The notes: generated by a model not told the origin, from the sequence alone. A stretch of DNA of 64,000 bases from Rhabditophanes sp. KR3021 (GCA_963281155.1 CAUJLY010000004.1:2728001-2792000), one strand, 5' to 3'. Counted from the stretch's first letter, positions 1 through 11,580 are shown. A program made the numbers and translations.

Positions 1-1
1 A

Positions 2-2077
2 TTTTGTAAATAGGATAACCTCGAGTGGTCTCAAAAACACTAAGGAAAAAAGTCCTGTGCCAGAGGTAGGGAATGGGTCGAAGTTTAAAATATTAAAAAG
101 AGATTTGGGTTCATCTATTGAGAAGGCAACAGATAGACCGGCACATAAACTGGATTCAGACAAGATTTTAATGGATGCTAAACCATATCACGTGAAATGT
201 AGTGAAGGCGACAATCCACGTCTAAACTATGACCAAAATTCATTTCAAAACGATAAGAAAAAAAGGTCTAAACACAGATCGAAAGATACATACAATAAAT
301 CAAGAGGGGATGTACCTCGAAGATATGATGCAGAAGTTACAATTGGAAGAGAAGGTGCACCTCGAACATACTGGTCAGACGCTTCGGTTTTAGTTGGGAA
401 AGGAGATTCGAGTGGAAGAGGCACAAGAACGTGGCAAAAAAGAGAGTACACTGATGGACGGTCAAATTTTATTCCACCAAATACTCGAGGAGTCGACGTT
501 TGTGAAGATGTTACCAAAAGCAAATCTCACAAATTTTTGACTAACATAAAAATATTATCGAAATCAGCCACTACACCATCAGCACCTCCAAAGAAGCCTG
601 AGTACATGTCGCTTAATAGAGCAAATAAGAAGAAACTCTGCAAATACTCCTCTGTACTTATTAATGATTCTTCCGATTTTGAAGCGTCACTGAAGGATTT
701 ACTTTCTGACACAAATACCGATTACACAGTTGTTTCAATAATTGGCGAACAAGGATGTGGAAAATCATCAATGGCCAGCCTATTGTGTGGAAATACAGCG
801 TATGAGCTTCCAAAAAAGCCAGTTTTTAGACTATACAATTCAACGTCCAGCAAACTACCTAGACCAAATGCACCTAAGGCAGAGATGTTTATAACGAAGT
901 CAAGTTTGATTGTAATTGACTTGAAGGCCATTTTACCCAAATCAAGTATTCCCACTTTTATCAAAAGAGGAAAAGATTACTTTAGCAAGGAAAAAGATAT
1001 GACGACTGAAGAATGGATTGAAGTAGAGCAAATGAAACTCCTAGCATTTGCATTATCAGTCAGTCATACGGTTATGCTAGTTGCCGACAATTATAAGATG
1101 GATGCTTTGACTGAACAACTGATATATGGAAATCGGATCTTTAAAGGTTTGTATGGAGGTCTTGCTCACAAGTATCCTAATAGATTTAAAGATATCGCCA
1201 TGAACCGGCAAACAAACATAGTCTTGGTTTATGTTGACAAGACTAATCGTGAAATGAACAATGATGTTTTTTGTAAAATTGACTTGTTGGCTCAAATAAA
1301 AAGTCAAACTCAACGGGAAGAATGTGATAATTTGAATTTCGATGCCTACAAAGTGATGTTTGCTGACAAAAGTTACAATCGTAAAGTTGATCCTTGGTTT
1401 GTTATACCAAAAATTATTAGTGGAGAAAGTGCCAATAAATGCAAAGACATCGATAACATCAAAGTTACGAGTACTGCAAAGGGTAGCAACTTTGATATTT
1501 TGACAGATAGAAGAACAACTAGAAAGATCAACTTTATTACAAATGAATCTAACTTTTTGTATGATGATCAAGAGAACAATCAAAAATCGCTTGCTAAGGA
1601 ATATTCAAAAGTTGACTTTCCATCACATATTGTTACCATGGATTTTGCTTACATCAATGTTCACGACGAAGACATTTACAAGCAATTTGGAACTATTCCG
1701 AGCGAAGCCTTGATGGCCAAAGAGGATGCTTTGTTAAAGTCGGTTCTAAAAACACCAAATGAAATGCTAGAAAAGCTTGATTGGATCAAAAGTGGAAAGC
1801 ACAAGGGTAATCAATTTACAAGAAATGGAGAACTTAAGAATGTTAGAAATAAAAATCGTGAAGTAGATGCAATTGTTAACAACATTCGCCAAGGAATTAA
1901 TTTTCTGGTTAAATATCCTTTTATCAACAACGAAGAGTTAGCAGAAAAAGATTGGTAAGGAAATGCTATATTTATCATTTCATTAATCCTTTTAGGTTGA
2001 TGTTCGCGCAAAATATTTGGAAAGAACTCACTTATCTTCAAATTAAGAAAGAAGATGTTGAAAAATTGGTTACTTGA
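2..2077 (+). CDS. smg-9: SMG9-like nonsense-mediated decay factor (5' partial)
   Basis: SMG9 is the G-fold partner of SMG8 that binds and restrains the SMG1 kinase in nonsense-mediated mRNA decay. The frame is open to the window edge, so the 5' end is missing. A charged, disordered N-terminal part is followed by a nucleotide-binding domain with a P-loop (GEQGCGKSSM, near 740-770). Later stretches include the hydrophobic VLVYVDKTN strand. The last exon is found by splicing 1954 to 1996 (intron GTAAGG...TTTTAG, 41 nt), which restores the C-terminal EKDWLMFAQNIWKEL typical of SMG9, with stop at 2075-2077. The alternative unspliced stop at 1958 would lose this conserved end. The N-terminal low-complexity part is longer than in most animal SMG9 proteins. 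The family call rests on the P-loop context and the C-terminal motif, with no search run. Confidence 0.8.
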
Positions 2078-2512
2078 AGAAGTTGGAGAGGTTAATTTTT
2101 GGAAATTTGGAAAAGTTCTTACTTTAAAAATTGGAAGGTTAATATGTGTTACTTCTTTTGAAAAGGGAATTATTAAAGCCGTTGGAAAGCAATTATTTGG
2201 CTACATTGAAGAAATGTTAGTTGAGAAAAATTTGCTTGATCACTTTAGTTTGTTAAACGAGCGTCGATAAAATATTTGTTTTTAACTCATTCAAATAAAA
2301 TAACTATTGCACTATACACGTATCTTTAATGTATTAATAAAGTTAATTATTCTATTTTAAGCAACAGTGTATATTGGCCATGTCACCTACATCCTCCCGC
2401 TAACATTTAAACCTTAATACTCCCGTAGTGAATTTAAAAACGACATTCCAATTATTAGATTGTCTACGAAATTGAGTTTATTTCGAAGGTAAGGTGTCTA
2501 ATTAGTGAAATC
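2078..2512. other. Intergenic spacer
   Basis: No supported gene. A possible short ORF at 2055-2270 overlaps the SMG9 last exon in another frame and is taken as a shadow. An AATAAA-like motif near 2334 could end SMG9 transcripts. Confidence 0.5.
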
Positions 2513-4220
2513 ATGCATAAAACCACAAGCCTATTGGATACTATCAAAGATTCAAATGTACCAGTTCTCGAAGATAATTTAAAGATGATTATTTCTCCGC
2601 CTCGTAAATTAACAGCAGAAATGATATTAAAAAGTAATTTATATAAACCATCAAACGATCATAATAATTTTGATTTTAGGAGATCTACTTTTGTCTAACC
2701 CAGATAATTTTCCAACAGACCCTAACAAAACATACCAGGTTTACGAAGATTCCATAAATTTAAATGTTCCTCAGTCTGGTAGTAGGAAAAGAAAGAATAC
2801 GTGTTTAGAAGACATTCATGAATCACCTAAATCGTCCAAATCATCCCTTCACAGATCAAGTACGTATAACTCGAGTCAATTTGATAATACTCAAAGAACT
2901 AGCTTTCGTGTTCGTAATCTATCCAAACGAGGGAATATTTCCAAATCTTTTTCAGAAAGACTGGATGTACCTTCTGATTCAGACCAATTTCTCAAAGCAA
3001 TTGAACAAAATGTAAACATAATAGCAAGTACCCCTCCCGCAAATGGTCTATTGGGAAGATCACAGCCTCTTATACCTTCTTATCAAGCCAAAAAATATAT
3101 ACGCGTACGCATGGAAATAAGTCAAAAGAAAGCTGAAGAACATCGTGATGAACCTATAATAGTAGACTCACCTCAAGCCATAATGGCGAATTGCATTGAA
3201 AAGGTTGGAACATTGAAAGAAGTTCAAAATGACGCAATTGTTCAAGGTTGGGATGACAGTTTTGATGAAGAACTGGTAATTTGTGGTACACTTGAAAAGG
3301 AGGACAATGCAACTGAAGCATCATTAGAGCTTCGGCTAGGTAATGGGGTCCAAGAAAACAGTAAAGCTCAAAAAGTATGTGATAACTTTAAAGAAGAGTT
3401 GATTTATCCAGATTTGGTTAAGGAAAACATCATTACCACCGAAGAAAATAGTGAAACCAAAAAACTAGACGATAGCTTTGAGGAAGAGTTGATTTATTCA
3501 GATTTAACCAAAGAAGTGGAAAACATTATTCCTGCCCAAAAATTAGACGATAGCTTTGAGGAAGAGTTGATTTATCCAAAACTTCCCAAGGAACTAGAAG
3601 ACAATACTAAAGTCCAAGAAAAGAGTATTGCAATCCCGGAAAAGAATGTGATAGTCCAAGAAGACATTCCAATTCAAAAGCCGTCTGCAAATATTACGCC
3701 TATCAAAATTGAAGAACCTGTTGTTGGCAATGAGCCCGTAAAAGAGACTACTGATGATTCAGTTAAATGTCGTGTAATTAAAGGAATATCAAAGATGCCT
3801 TTACAACAAGACGACATTGACGATGATTTCTATGATGATGACTTTTACATTCCTCCGCATATTGAGCCTGTTATACCATGCGTCGTAGAAAAAAAACCAA
3901 TTGCAAATCTCTTCCCGCATAGTCAAACTACTCCTAGAAGAATAAGCACTCTCATTCCCAGAAATACTGATTCATCACGTAGGCTAAGTCAACTTAGATC
4001 GAGGCACATATTTGGTTCATATCAAAACCATTTGGCACCTTCAGAGGGTAGTACTAGCACTGGTAACATTACACCCAATAGAAACACTCAATTAATTTTA
4101 ACAAAAACAACACCAAATAAACGGATGCTAAAAGATGTAGCTTTCTCACCTAATTGCTACTTGTTCAGAGACGCACCTAGAGACGACCATTTTAATGATG
4201 ACTACAACGAAGACCTTTGA
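2513..4220 (+). CDS. Unrecognised acidic-repeat nuclear-type protein
   Basis: Two exons (2513-2633 and 2680-4220, 46-nt intron GTAATT...TTTTAG) give a 553-residue protein that I do not recognise. It is mostly disordered and rich in Ser, Lys, Asp and Glu, with KRK-type basic clusters that suggest a nuclear protein. Its clearest structure is a repeated acidic amphipathic motif: DDSFDEELV near 3256, then FKEELIYPDL, DDSFEEELIYSDL and DDSFEEELIYPKL between about 3388 and 3590. A very acidic stretch (DDIDDDFYDDDFYIPP) lies near 3808-3860, and several SPxx/TPxx sites follow. The motif resembles short acidic-aromatic docking segments such as those that bind RPA or TFIIH-like folds, but that is inference. 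It sits between SMG9 and TRAPPC6 on the same strand, 181 bases before the latter, so a nematode-type operon is possible. Confidence 0.65.
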
Positions 4221-4401
4221 ACATTCTAAATCAACCATCCACATATTAAATAGCGATATCTTTTAGTAATTACATTTATTTATAATCATTCCATTCATTT
4301 AATAAAACTTTATTTTGCACATTATAAAAATAGAGACGCGGCCTTCCAAATATCCTTGTTTACAATTTATCGTTTTGATTATAACTTATTTAAAAACCAA
4401 A

Positions 4402-5043
4402 ATGTCGTCTGTTTCCACCTCCTTATTAGCCTATAATTTATTGCAAATGGAAATTGTGAAGTATCAAAAAGATGCAGCGGAACAAGCGGACAAGAAGAGA
4501 AAGCAAATGTTTTCAAGAAAAGAAGAAGATATGGAGGCATGCGCCATTTTAAAAGAGGAAGATTCGGTTATTGTGCAATTATTTACTCATGTAAGTATAG
4601 GGTCAATCAATGATTTGTGTATTTAAACCTCGTCTGCTAATGTTACTGTTTAGGGATCTGCAGAAACGCGCTTAGAAGCAATGGGATTTAGAATAGGCAA
4701 GACGTTGTGTGAAAAAAATTCGAAAGAAGTAGCTAGGTTATCCTCATCACTCGAAATCATGAAATTCGTATGCAAGGACTTTTGGTCGTATGCATTTGCC
4801 AAGCAAGCAGATAACCTTAAAACGAACAATCAAGGCATATTCGTAATCTTTGACAATTCCTTTTCATTCCTGGTAAACTTCTCAAAGGGTAAACAGTTTG
4901 TTGAAAGTTGTGGAATTCACTTGGCATTACCTTCCGGCATTATTCGTGGAGCTTTAGCAGCACTAAATGTCAAGGCAGTTGTAACAGCATCAATAGAAAC
5001 TCTTCCTGCTGCTAAATTTCAAATTCATTTACAGAGTAATTAA
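4402..5043 (+). CDS. trpp-6: TRAPPC6 (Bet3-family TRAPP subunit)
   Basis: This is a core subunit of the TRAPP tethering complexes, which act as guanine-exchange factors for Rab1/Rab11 at the Golgi. Two exons (4402-4590 and 4654-5043) encode 192 residues. The intron is 63 nt (GTAAGT...TTTAG). Family hallmarks are consecutive in exon 2: LEAMGFRIGKTLCEK, then IMKFVCKDFWSYAFAKQADN, then GIIRGALAALNVKAVVTA, and a final AAKFQIHLQ. These match the TRAPPC6A/B pattern closely. The N-terminal part, about 60 residues, contains an extra charged insertion (QADKKRKQMFSRKEEDME) compared with the compact animal protein of about 158 residues. The ATG at 4402 is the first after the upstream gene and is followed by a helix normal for the family. 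Confidence 0.9.
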
Positions 5044-5224
5044 TTTAAAAGACCTAAATAAATACACACATAAATAATTTATTAAACTATGTTTTGTAAT
5101 GTGTTTTATTGGATTTATTAATTTAAAGAACTTTTATTATATCTGATAAAGGTAATTTAATAAAATGATCGTATTAGAAAGCATAAGGAATTAAATTTAA
5201 ATTAGTAATAATACAATGAACGCT

Positions 5225-6893
5225 TCAGGCGGCATATAAATCATCCGATTCCTCGCGAATACAATTAACTAAGGCATTCTTGACATCCTTGAAAATGCTA
5301 AGGAAGACAAACCCACTTCCTCTTAAGCGGCGGAAATGAACCAAAGTGACATTTTCTTTAAAATTGTCAACTTTGAAAGTACGCATTTGGAAGATCAAAG
5401 ACTCGTCATTAACATTGCAACTGAATTTAATAGTGGTTGAGTCTTCAATTGTATGTTGGAAAGCATTTGCACTCATGTTTTTAAAGTACTCAATTGCTCC
5501 TGTCAAGAAAGTTGTACGGTCGGCATTGACTAAAAAGCGAGTTCCACGACTTTCAAAGATTCGCTTTTGTTCATTTACGTCCTTAAGGACACCTTCATCA
5601 TCAGACTCTAAGGCGTATTTGTCATGGATTGGCTGAGACAAGGCATAATTCTTTTTGAGATTTAATGAATTATCAAGAATACGCTGAGTTTGGAATGGAT
5701 TGAAAATCTCCTTGCGAGGTGGTTCAATGGCTCTACATTCAGCCTTTACAGGAATGGAACAAGAATAAGCAGCATGACCTCCTTCCATTTTCATTAAACG
5801 AGAGATATGGCTATTTCTTAGATTGCCGCCATTATTATTTGTGACTTCGATTCTGTGGTCAGTAACATAACGGTGGTCTTTGATCTTCTTTAGAGTTGCT
5901 CTTCTGTTAGGATTAAGTGTGAGCATCTCAAGAATCAAGGAAAGAGCTTCAAGAGGGACTTTTTGAGTGGCGTAAATATCTTGACTAAATTGCTGGCCAG
6001 TAACAAAATTATGGAAGCGTTTGTCAGATGTTTCCGCCTTTTGCCACGGCAATTTTCCAGTTAGCATAGCGAAGAAAACAATTCCACATGCCCAAATATC
6101 ATTTGGTGGACCACGATATGGGGGTTGAAAGATTTCTACAGACATATAATTCAGAGAACCAACTCTCTCATGTAAAAGTTTTTCTTCACCGTTACTCATA
6201 TACTCCGTCGATAATCCAAAATCAGCAATTTTGAGCACCTTGTCGTTGATCAAACAGTTTTCTGGTTTCAAATCACGATGCACAATGCCTTGCGCATGGA
6301 TGTAGCTCAGACCATTCATCAAGTCAAAGAAGTAATTTCTGGCATCAGTTGGATTCATCCCAACGTCAGGTTCTATAATAACAATTAAGCAACCTAATAA
6401 AGGAATCACTTACTAATATGATTAAAAAGATCACCCTCGTTTGCATATTCTAGAAAGATACCAAAACCTTGTGTACCCTCGTACTTGCCCCAAGTTTTGA
6501 TGATATTTGCATTCCCTGTTAGACATTGTAATATGTGATACTCTTTTTCATACAAGCCTTTTCCATTGTCATGATATTCTTTCCTTTCTTTAAATACTTT
6601 TAAAGCGGCCACCCCATTTTCCTTGTTTCCAACAAGCTTGACTTCAGCGTAAGTACCTGAAATGATGACATTCATATTCAAAAAATAGGTAAATTACCGT
6701 CTCCGAGATCTTGTAAGTGTTGGAAGCCACCATAAGTCACTTTTCTTTGAGAAGCAGTTGTGGGTGGCATTACTTTTGTTGGTGATGCCTGAGTTGGGAC
6801 GGGAGGTGGCGAAGAAGGAGCAGTTATTACACGATTACCCTTTCTAAACTTACGAATCTTCTTACTGATAATTTGGCAACCTTTTATAATCAT
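5225..6893 (-). CDS. chk-1: CHK1-like checkpoint serine/threonine kinase
   Basis: CHK1 is the effector kinase of the ATR DNA-damage and replication checkpoint. Three exons (6893-6698, 6656-6414, 6372-5225; introns of 41 nt each) give 528 residues. A basic, Pro/Ser/Thr-rich N-terminal extension of about 55 residues precedes the kinase domain. Visible motifs are the Gly loop LGDGTYAEV, the ATP-site lysine in ALKVFK, the hinge FLEYANEGDLF, KPDVGMNPTDA (CHK1 has EPDIGM here), the catalytic loop HRDLKPEN and DFGLS. The C-terminal third ends in a KA1-like fold (VDNFKENVTLVHFRRLRGSG). One oddity is that the APE motif reads SVE (GSLNYMSVEIF). Its start lies 242 bases downstream of the bZIP gene on the same strand, an arrangement compatible with a two-gene operon. 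Confidence 0.85.
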
Positions 6894-7135
6894 CTTAAGG
6901 CGGGAGAATAATTTAGACTCACAAAAAGTATGATTTGTTGTGACTAACTGACGCGATCGAGCAACTAATTTGGTGTGGTGTAATTTAAATAATACGATTA
7001 CTTTTATTTAAAGTTTAAGCGAATAATATGTATTGGATTTAGTTGGGTATGCAGCACTTTTTCTAGTAATATGTTTGGAATAAGTAAATAATGATCACAA
7101 AAAAGTTTAAATGGTTAAATATTATATTATAGAAA

Positions 7136-8158
7136 TTATAATTGTTGGATTGTTTTATCATCCATCGGAGTAGGAGTTTCAAGGTCTGAATATTTATTAG
7201 TAAATTGGATTTTTCTAGTAGTTGAAGAAATTGGCGTCAATCCAGTTACTCCACCGCCTAAATTCATTCCATTGTGTTCAAAAATATTAAATACTGACTG
7301 ACCAGGAGTTTCGAGGTCGAATGGAGTTTCCATAAGTCTACGAGTCCCAGACGTAAACCCATTATCTAATCTCAAAAAGTCTGGCCTTTTAAGAGGAGTT
7401 GCAACTTCGACTGGGGAAACAATTGAGAATCCTAAGTCATTATTCTCGATGAAATCTAATGTTGGCTTTCGGATGTCTCCATTCAGGCAAACTTTCTTAT
7501 CTACCACATAACCATTGCAATTATTGTTGATTTGTGGTTTGGCAGATACTGGCCCGTGTTTTATTTCAATCTTAGAATCTGAAGGAAGGTGTTTTCTTTT
7601 GTTGCACGCTGCAAACATATTACTGCTGGACTGACCTATTTCATTGTCTAGCGGGTAATTATTGTAAAGATTGGCATTAACAAAAGTTTCGTTTTTATTT
7701 TTTTGCATTTGAACGGACTCCTCGTTTTGAAAGTTGTTCTGCATTCGAGAGATCATTTGCTGTTGTTGACGATCTCCCCCTAGTTCGCAATTTGGATGTG
7801 ATAGTGCCGACACCAGAGTCTGTTCGTTTTTCCGAGCAACCTCCAATTGAGCCCTTAATTCTGCGACTTTGGCTCTTTCAGCATCTAACTCCAATTGCAA
7901 TTCAGTCATCCTAGTTAATCTTTTTTGTCTACACCTGGCAGCAGCTTCTTTATTCCGTTCACGGCGTCTTCTACGTTTTGCAGCCTCTTCACGCGTTATG
8001 GGCTCACCATTTGGTTCCATACTTTCTCTTGACTTTCTCCCTCCCCGACGACCCTTATTTGAATGATTCTCCTTTTGTTGGTCTGAGGAATTGCCATCCT
8101 CATCCTCAAATGAATTTTCTCCATGCGAAGAAGAAACAGATGGCTCTCTGGTTTTCAT
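7136..8158 (-). CDS. Fos/AP-1-like bZIP transcription factor
   Basis: A single open exon of 340 residues begins at ATG 8158. Residues about 50-130 form a bZIP. The basic region reads RRRRRERNKEAAARCRQKR, containing the N-x-A-A-x-x-C-R DNA-contact signature of the Fos/Jun/ATF group. A leucine-zipper helix with heptads (LQLELDAERAKVAELRAQLE) follows and ends at HPNCEL, comparable to the HRPACKI end of the Fos zipper. ATF3/JDP2 or ATF2/7-type factors remain possible because the RCRQKR version also occurs there. The C-terminal 200 residues are disordered, with repeated TPxx sites (ETPFDLETPGQS, LTPISS, ETPTPMDD) that look like proline-directed phosphorylation or docking sites. Members of this class dimerise and bind TGA(C/G)TCA-like sites. 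Confidence 0.75.
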   Translation of the reverse strand: MKTREPSVSSSHGENSFEDEDGNSSDQQKENHSNKGRRGGRKSRESMEPNGEPITREEAAKRRRRRERNKEAAARCRQKRLTRMTELQLELDAERAKVAELRAQLEVARKNEQTLVSALSHPNCELGGDRQQQQMISRMQNNFQNEESVQMQKNKNETFVNANLYNNYPLDNEIGQSSSNMFAACNKRKHLPSDSKIEIKHGPVSAKPQINNNCNGYVVDKKVCLNGDIRKPTLDFIENNDLGFSIVSPVEVATPLKRPDFLRLDNGFTSGTRRLMETPFDLETPGQSVFNIFEHNGMNLGGGVTGLTPISSTTRKIQFTNKYSDLETPTPMDDKTIQQL

Positions 8159-9290
8159 TTTAAAAATTACTTCAATAATTGTACGTTATGTGAAGAATCA
8201 GCTGTTGGTCTGAAAAAGCAAACAAAATAATAGGATGATTATAGAACGTATAGGACGCATGATTGTACATCATATTCTCGCATAAAATTTAAACAACAAA
8301 GTAATATTTATGAAACCATTAGTACGTACAATACTTAGTAAACTTTTTTGTTTGGTAAATAAATATAGTTGATGTTGCGAGATCATACTACACAAAATAA
8401 TTTCATCATAATATTCTAATTAATCAAAATATATATTGAAAAATAAAAAAGCAAAGAGTATTAAAAGTATCCTTAAATAAGTATGAATCATCGCGTAGGT
8501 GAACATCATCTGACTGTTTGGTGATCAAGCCGCAGGAAGCAAAGAATTAAAAAATAACGATTAGTCATATGAAATGGTTGAATATAAATAAAAGAGAAGA
8601 GTTGTATGCATATGTGCGAGCAAATGATAATGTCTCCGATCTAGTGTAGATGTGTCTATGTGTACAATCACAAATGTGCTACAGCCACTTTGAATCAGTG
8701 TAGGGAAAAATATGATAGAGAGTTTATATAACATATTTGTATAATAATAATATCGAAATGCACAGACACACACATTCTTCCTGACACCACTAGATCAAAG
8801 AAATATTCCTTTAACTACACGTCATATAATTGATATGGAGTTAAAAATAATTACTTAACATGGATTGAAGACAACAATATTATTAATAATAAAAACGAAA
8901 TCAAAGTCAATAAAGTAGGATAAAGTGAAAATAACGTTTCTTAGTAAAAAATAATGGCTTGTTGCAATATTGTCTAATGGGAGGTCATTAACAATAATGA
9001 GATTGTATGCCGCCATGTGGATATTGTTTAAAAAAATTAAAACCAAACAGATAACACAATATTATGTATACTTATTGTGTAAATAATTGCTACTGTTGTA
9101 ATAGTTCGTTTGCTATAAAAAGTATTTGTATACATTTGTATAATCAAAAAATACATATGTAATAGCGGTTTGTTGTTTGAAGTTGAAAATGAGTACTTTT
9201 TTACAATGAGTAGAGATACTATTTATAAGGCCACCAAAACAGTTATAAACAAAGCAGTTCAAAAAGAATAATCTACTCGTGTCCAGAAAT
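8159..9290. other. Divergent intergenic region between bZIP and TIL genes
   Basis: No supported gene; only short AT-rich open frames occur (for example 8561-8773 and 8855-9046, minus). It must hold the promoters of both divergent genes. Confidence 0.5.
9220..9229 (+). promoter_or_regulatory. TATA-like box upstream of TIL gene
   Basis: TATTTATAAG lies 62-71 bases before the ATG at 9291, at a spacing that suits a TATA element with a short 5' leader. Confidence 0.45.
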
Positions 9291-10208
9291 ATGAAACACC
9301 TAATAGTAAGTTTAGAAATTTGCTTATATAAGTAATTGTTTGATACAATCTTTTTTCAATTATTTGTTTACTCATTTGTTCTTGTTTTACAGAAAAGGTT
9401 AGTCGCTGTGTTAATTATCAGTGCATGCTACATTTCTTCCAACATAATCAAAATACATTCTGACCACAGTGACGACGGATATCATGCCAAGTCCTATAGA
9501 ACGATAAGGCACCATGAATCTAGAGGTTCGTCATCGTCAAGTGAAGAAGAAAATGGGTTTAAGAAATGCGTTGGAAATTTGACTTATTTAGAAAATGGCA
9601 AGTGTGAGAACCACTGCGAAAATGAAGAAATTAAATGTATTGAGGAGCATAGATTTTCAGACTGTTATTGTATTAATGAGTATGCAAGAAACAAAAATGA
9701 AGAATGCGTTTTAATTAAAGATTGCAAAGATTCGGAAGCTACTGTTCATAAGAAAAAACATAATTTTTCGCATAAAAAACATCACCATACTCACCATCAT
9801 CCTGTAGACGAAGTTGATGAACACCAATGTAAAGGCAATAAAACTTTTGAAGAATGTGGCCCACCTAGAGTTAGTTGTTCTTCAGTAAATGATATTAGGG
9901 AAGTAACTGAGGAGGAATGTTTAGAGCCAGGCTGTTACTGCAAGAAACATTATGTGTATCGTGAGCCTGACTCAGAAGATTGCATTTTAACAGAAGATTG
10001 CCCTATCGGAACTTCTTGCCCAGAAAATGAAGTATATGAGCGGTGCGGTAAGAACTGTGAGCGCAGTTGCAAAAACGTGATGAGTAAAAAGCACTGCGAA
10101 AACGAATGTACCAAAAAGGCGTCTTGTATTTGTAGTTGGGACCTAGGTTTTGTTCGAAATGAAGACGGTGATTGCATTAAATTTGGAGATTGCCCAGTTT
10201 TTGAATAA
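9291..10208 (+). CDS. Secreted three-domain TIL-type protease inhibitor-like protein
   Basis: Exon 1 (9291-9305) holds only MKHLI. Exon 2 (9393-10208) continues with KRLVAVLIISACYISS, so the spliced product starts with a clear signal peptide. The unspliced start at 9336 would spoil this. Three cysteine-rich units follow: residues near CVGN...KDC (8 Cys), QCKG...EDC (8 Cys) and SCPEN...GDC (10 Cys, the full TIL pattern with five disulfides). TIL domains usually inhibit serine proteases of trypsin, elastase or chymotrypsin type in the extracellular space. Units 1 and 2 lack two cysteines, as seen in divergent TIL domains. A His-rich linker (HKKKHNFSHKKHHHTHHH) separates units 1 and 2 and could bind metal. 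A Ser/Glu-rich stretch follows the signal. Function as an inhibitor is inferred from the fold alone. Confidence 0.8.
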
Positions 10209-10213
10209 CTTAT

Positions 10214-10254
10214 TTTATTATATCATTTATCATTCAGAAAACAAATACAATAAA
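10214..10254. terminator. Overlapping convergent poly(A) signals
   Basis: AATAAA at 10249-10254 serves the plus-strand TIL gene. On the minus strand AATAAA is read from 10219 to 10214 for AHSA1. The two stop codons are only 57 bases apart, so the 3' ends must overlap. Confidence 0.5.
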
Positions 10255-10265
10255 ATGTAATAATC

Positions 10266-11580
10266 TTAATAAACTGTACTCATGCTGCACATGAAAGTAC
10301 GTCCGACGAATTGTAAATAATATCTTTCCAATCCCACCTTGGTCTCATCGTATTTGGCTTTGGGGACGTTATTACAAGTGATAATAAGGTCGCTGCTATC
10401 TCCTTGATCTACGATTTTGAAATTAACATCAGCGTGGTGATCTCCAGGGTAAGATTTGATTCTCCACTTGCAATCAACTTGATCGTTTTCGGTCTAAAAG
10501 GAGAGTTAGTTTATATTATTACGTTTAAACTACTTACAATCTTAGTAAATGTTCCACTGATTTGACCGTTAAGCAGATTGAAAGCTCCATTTTCCTTGAA
10601 ATCATATTGAGTTGGATTAGAATTAGACCATCTAGCGACATTTTCCTTCTCAAAGACAAGTTTCCACAAATTGTCAGGGGATACTCTGAAAGAATCCTTT
10701 GCGGTGAAAGTTGTAACTTCAACTGGTCCAGTAACAACTTCCTGTTTCTTTTCTTCTCCAGACTGAACGACAGTATTTTGGAAGGATTTCTTATCAACGG
10801 CGGAACTCTTTCCTTTGATGACAATTTGTTCTTTAATTGGACCAACAGGGAAAATGAGTCCTTTACTGAATTCCGTTTTTAATCTATTGATGTAGATAGC
10901 ACATTGCTTTTGAACCAGAGCAGTTCCTTCTTTGTTGATCAAAGACTTGATGTCGGATTCGTGGGGACCTTTGGTTTCAACGGTCGATGTGCAGTCAATT
11001 TCGTCAGCTGTGTTTTCATCGGACAAATTTGGAATCTCAATTTCACCTTTGTATTCGGCATCGAATCCGGTAACAGTAGCTATGAAGTTGACCTTGATGA
11101 CCCATTCGTAAAGGAAGATCAACTTGGCCTTTCTGTTGTTGGCTCTAGCTTCTCCGATGCTACTCTTGATTCCAGTGAATTTGAGATTGACTGGACCTCT
11201 GGTGACCTCAATTCCAGTGAAAAGTTCTTCGAAAACATCCTTGGACCATCTATCAGCATTCTTCTCTACCCTAAAAAACATATTAATAATTGCCAATATA
11301 TTTCGTTTTTGTAAACATGACTGATGTTTAATTTGTTGTGTCATAATTTTACTTTAATTTTTGTTAATTGAAGATAAACTTTAATTTACATTAATTTTAA
11401 CAAAACTTTATTTAAGTTAATTGTGTTTAACTTCTTTTAGACAATCACCTACCAATGCCAATTGTTGTGGTTTTGTAAGTTGTTGGCACCGGCTGGAATG
11501 GGTGCTCCTTCACTTGTAGCTGCAATAAATGTTTAAAAAGATTCGCAAAATGATATAGACTTACTTTTCTCACCAGACAT
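10266..11580 (-). CDS. AHSA1, activator of Hsp90 ATPase
   Basis: AHA1 binds the middle domain of Hsp90 and stimulates its ATPase in the cytosol. Four exons (11580-11565, 11519-11453, 11270-10538, 10493-10266) give 347 residues, close to the 338 of the human protein. The first two exons are tiny and encode MSGEKTTSEGAP and the diagnostic NNWHWVEKNADRW (human NNWHWTERDASNW). The N-terminal Hsp90-binding domain has INNRKAK-like NNRKAKLIFLYEW. The C-terminal START-like AHSA1 domain has FRVSPDNLWKLVFEKENVARW and ends WRIKSYPGDHHADVNF...GLERYYLQFVG. Start and splicing reproduce the family order without gaps. It sits 423 bases downstream of the RdRP on the same strand. Confidence 0.92.

Noticed and set aside
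2055..2270. 71-residue open frame after SMG9
   Set aside because: Overlaps the SMG9 last exon in another frame and has no independent support.
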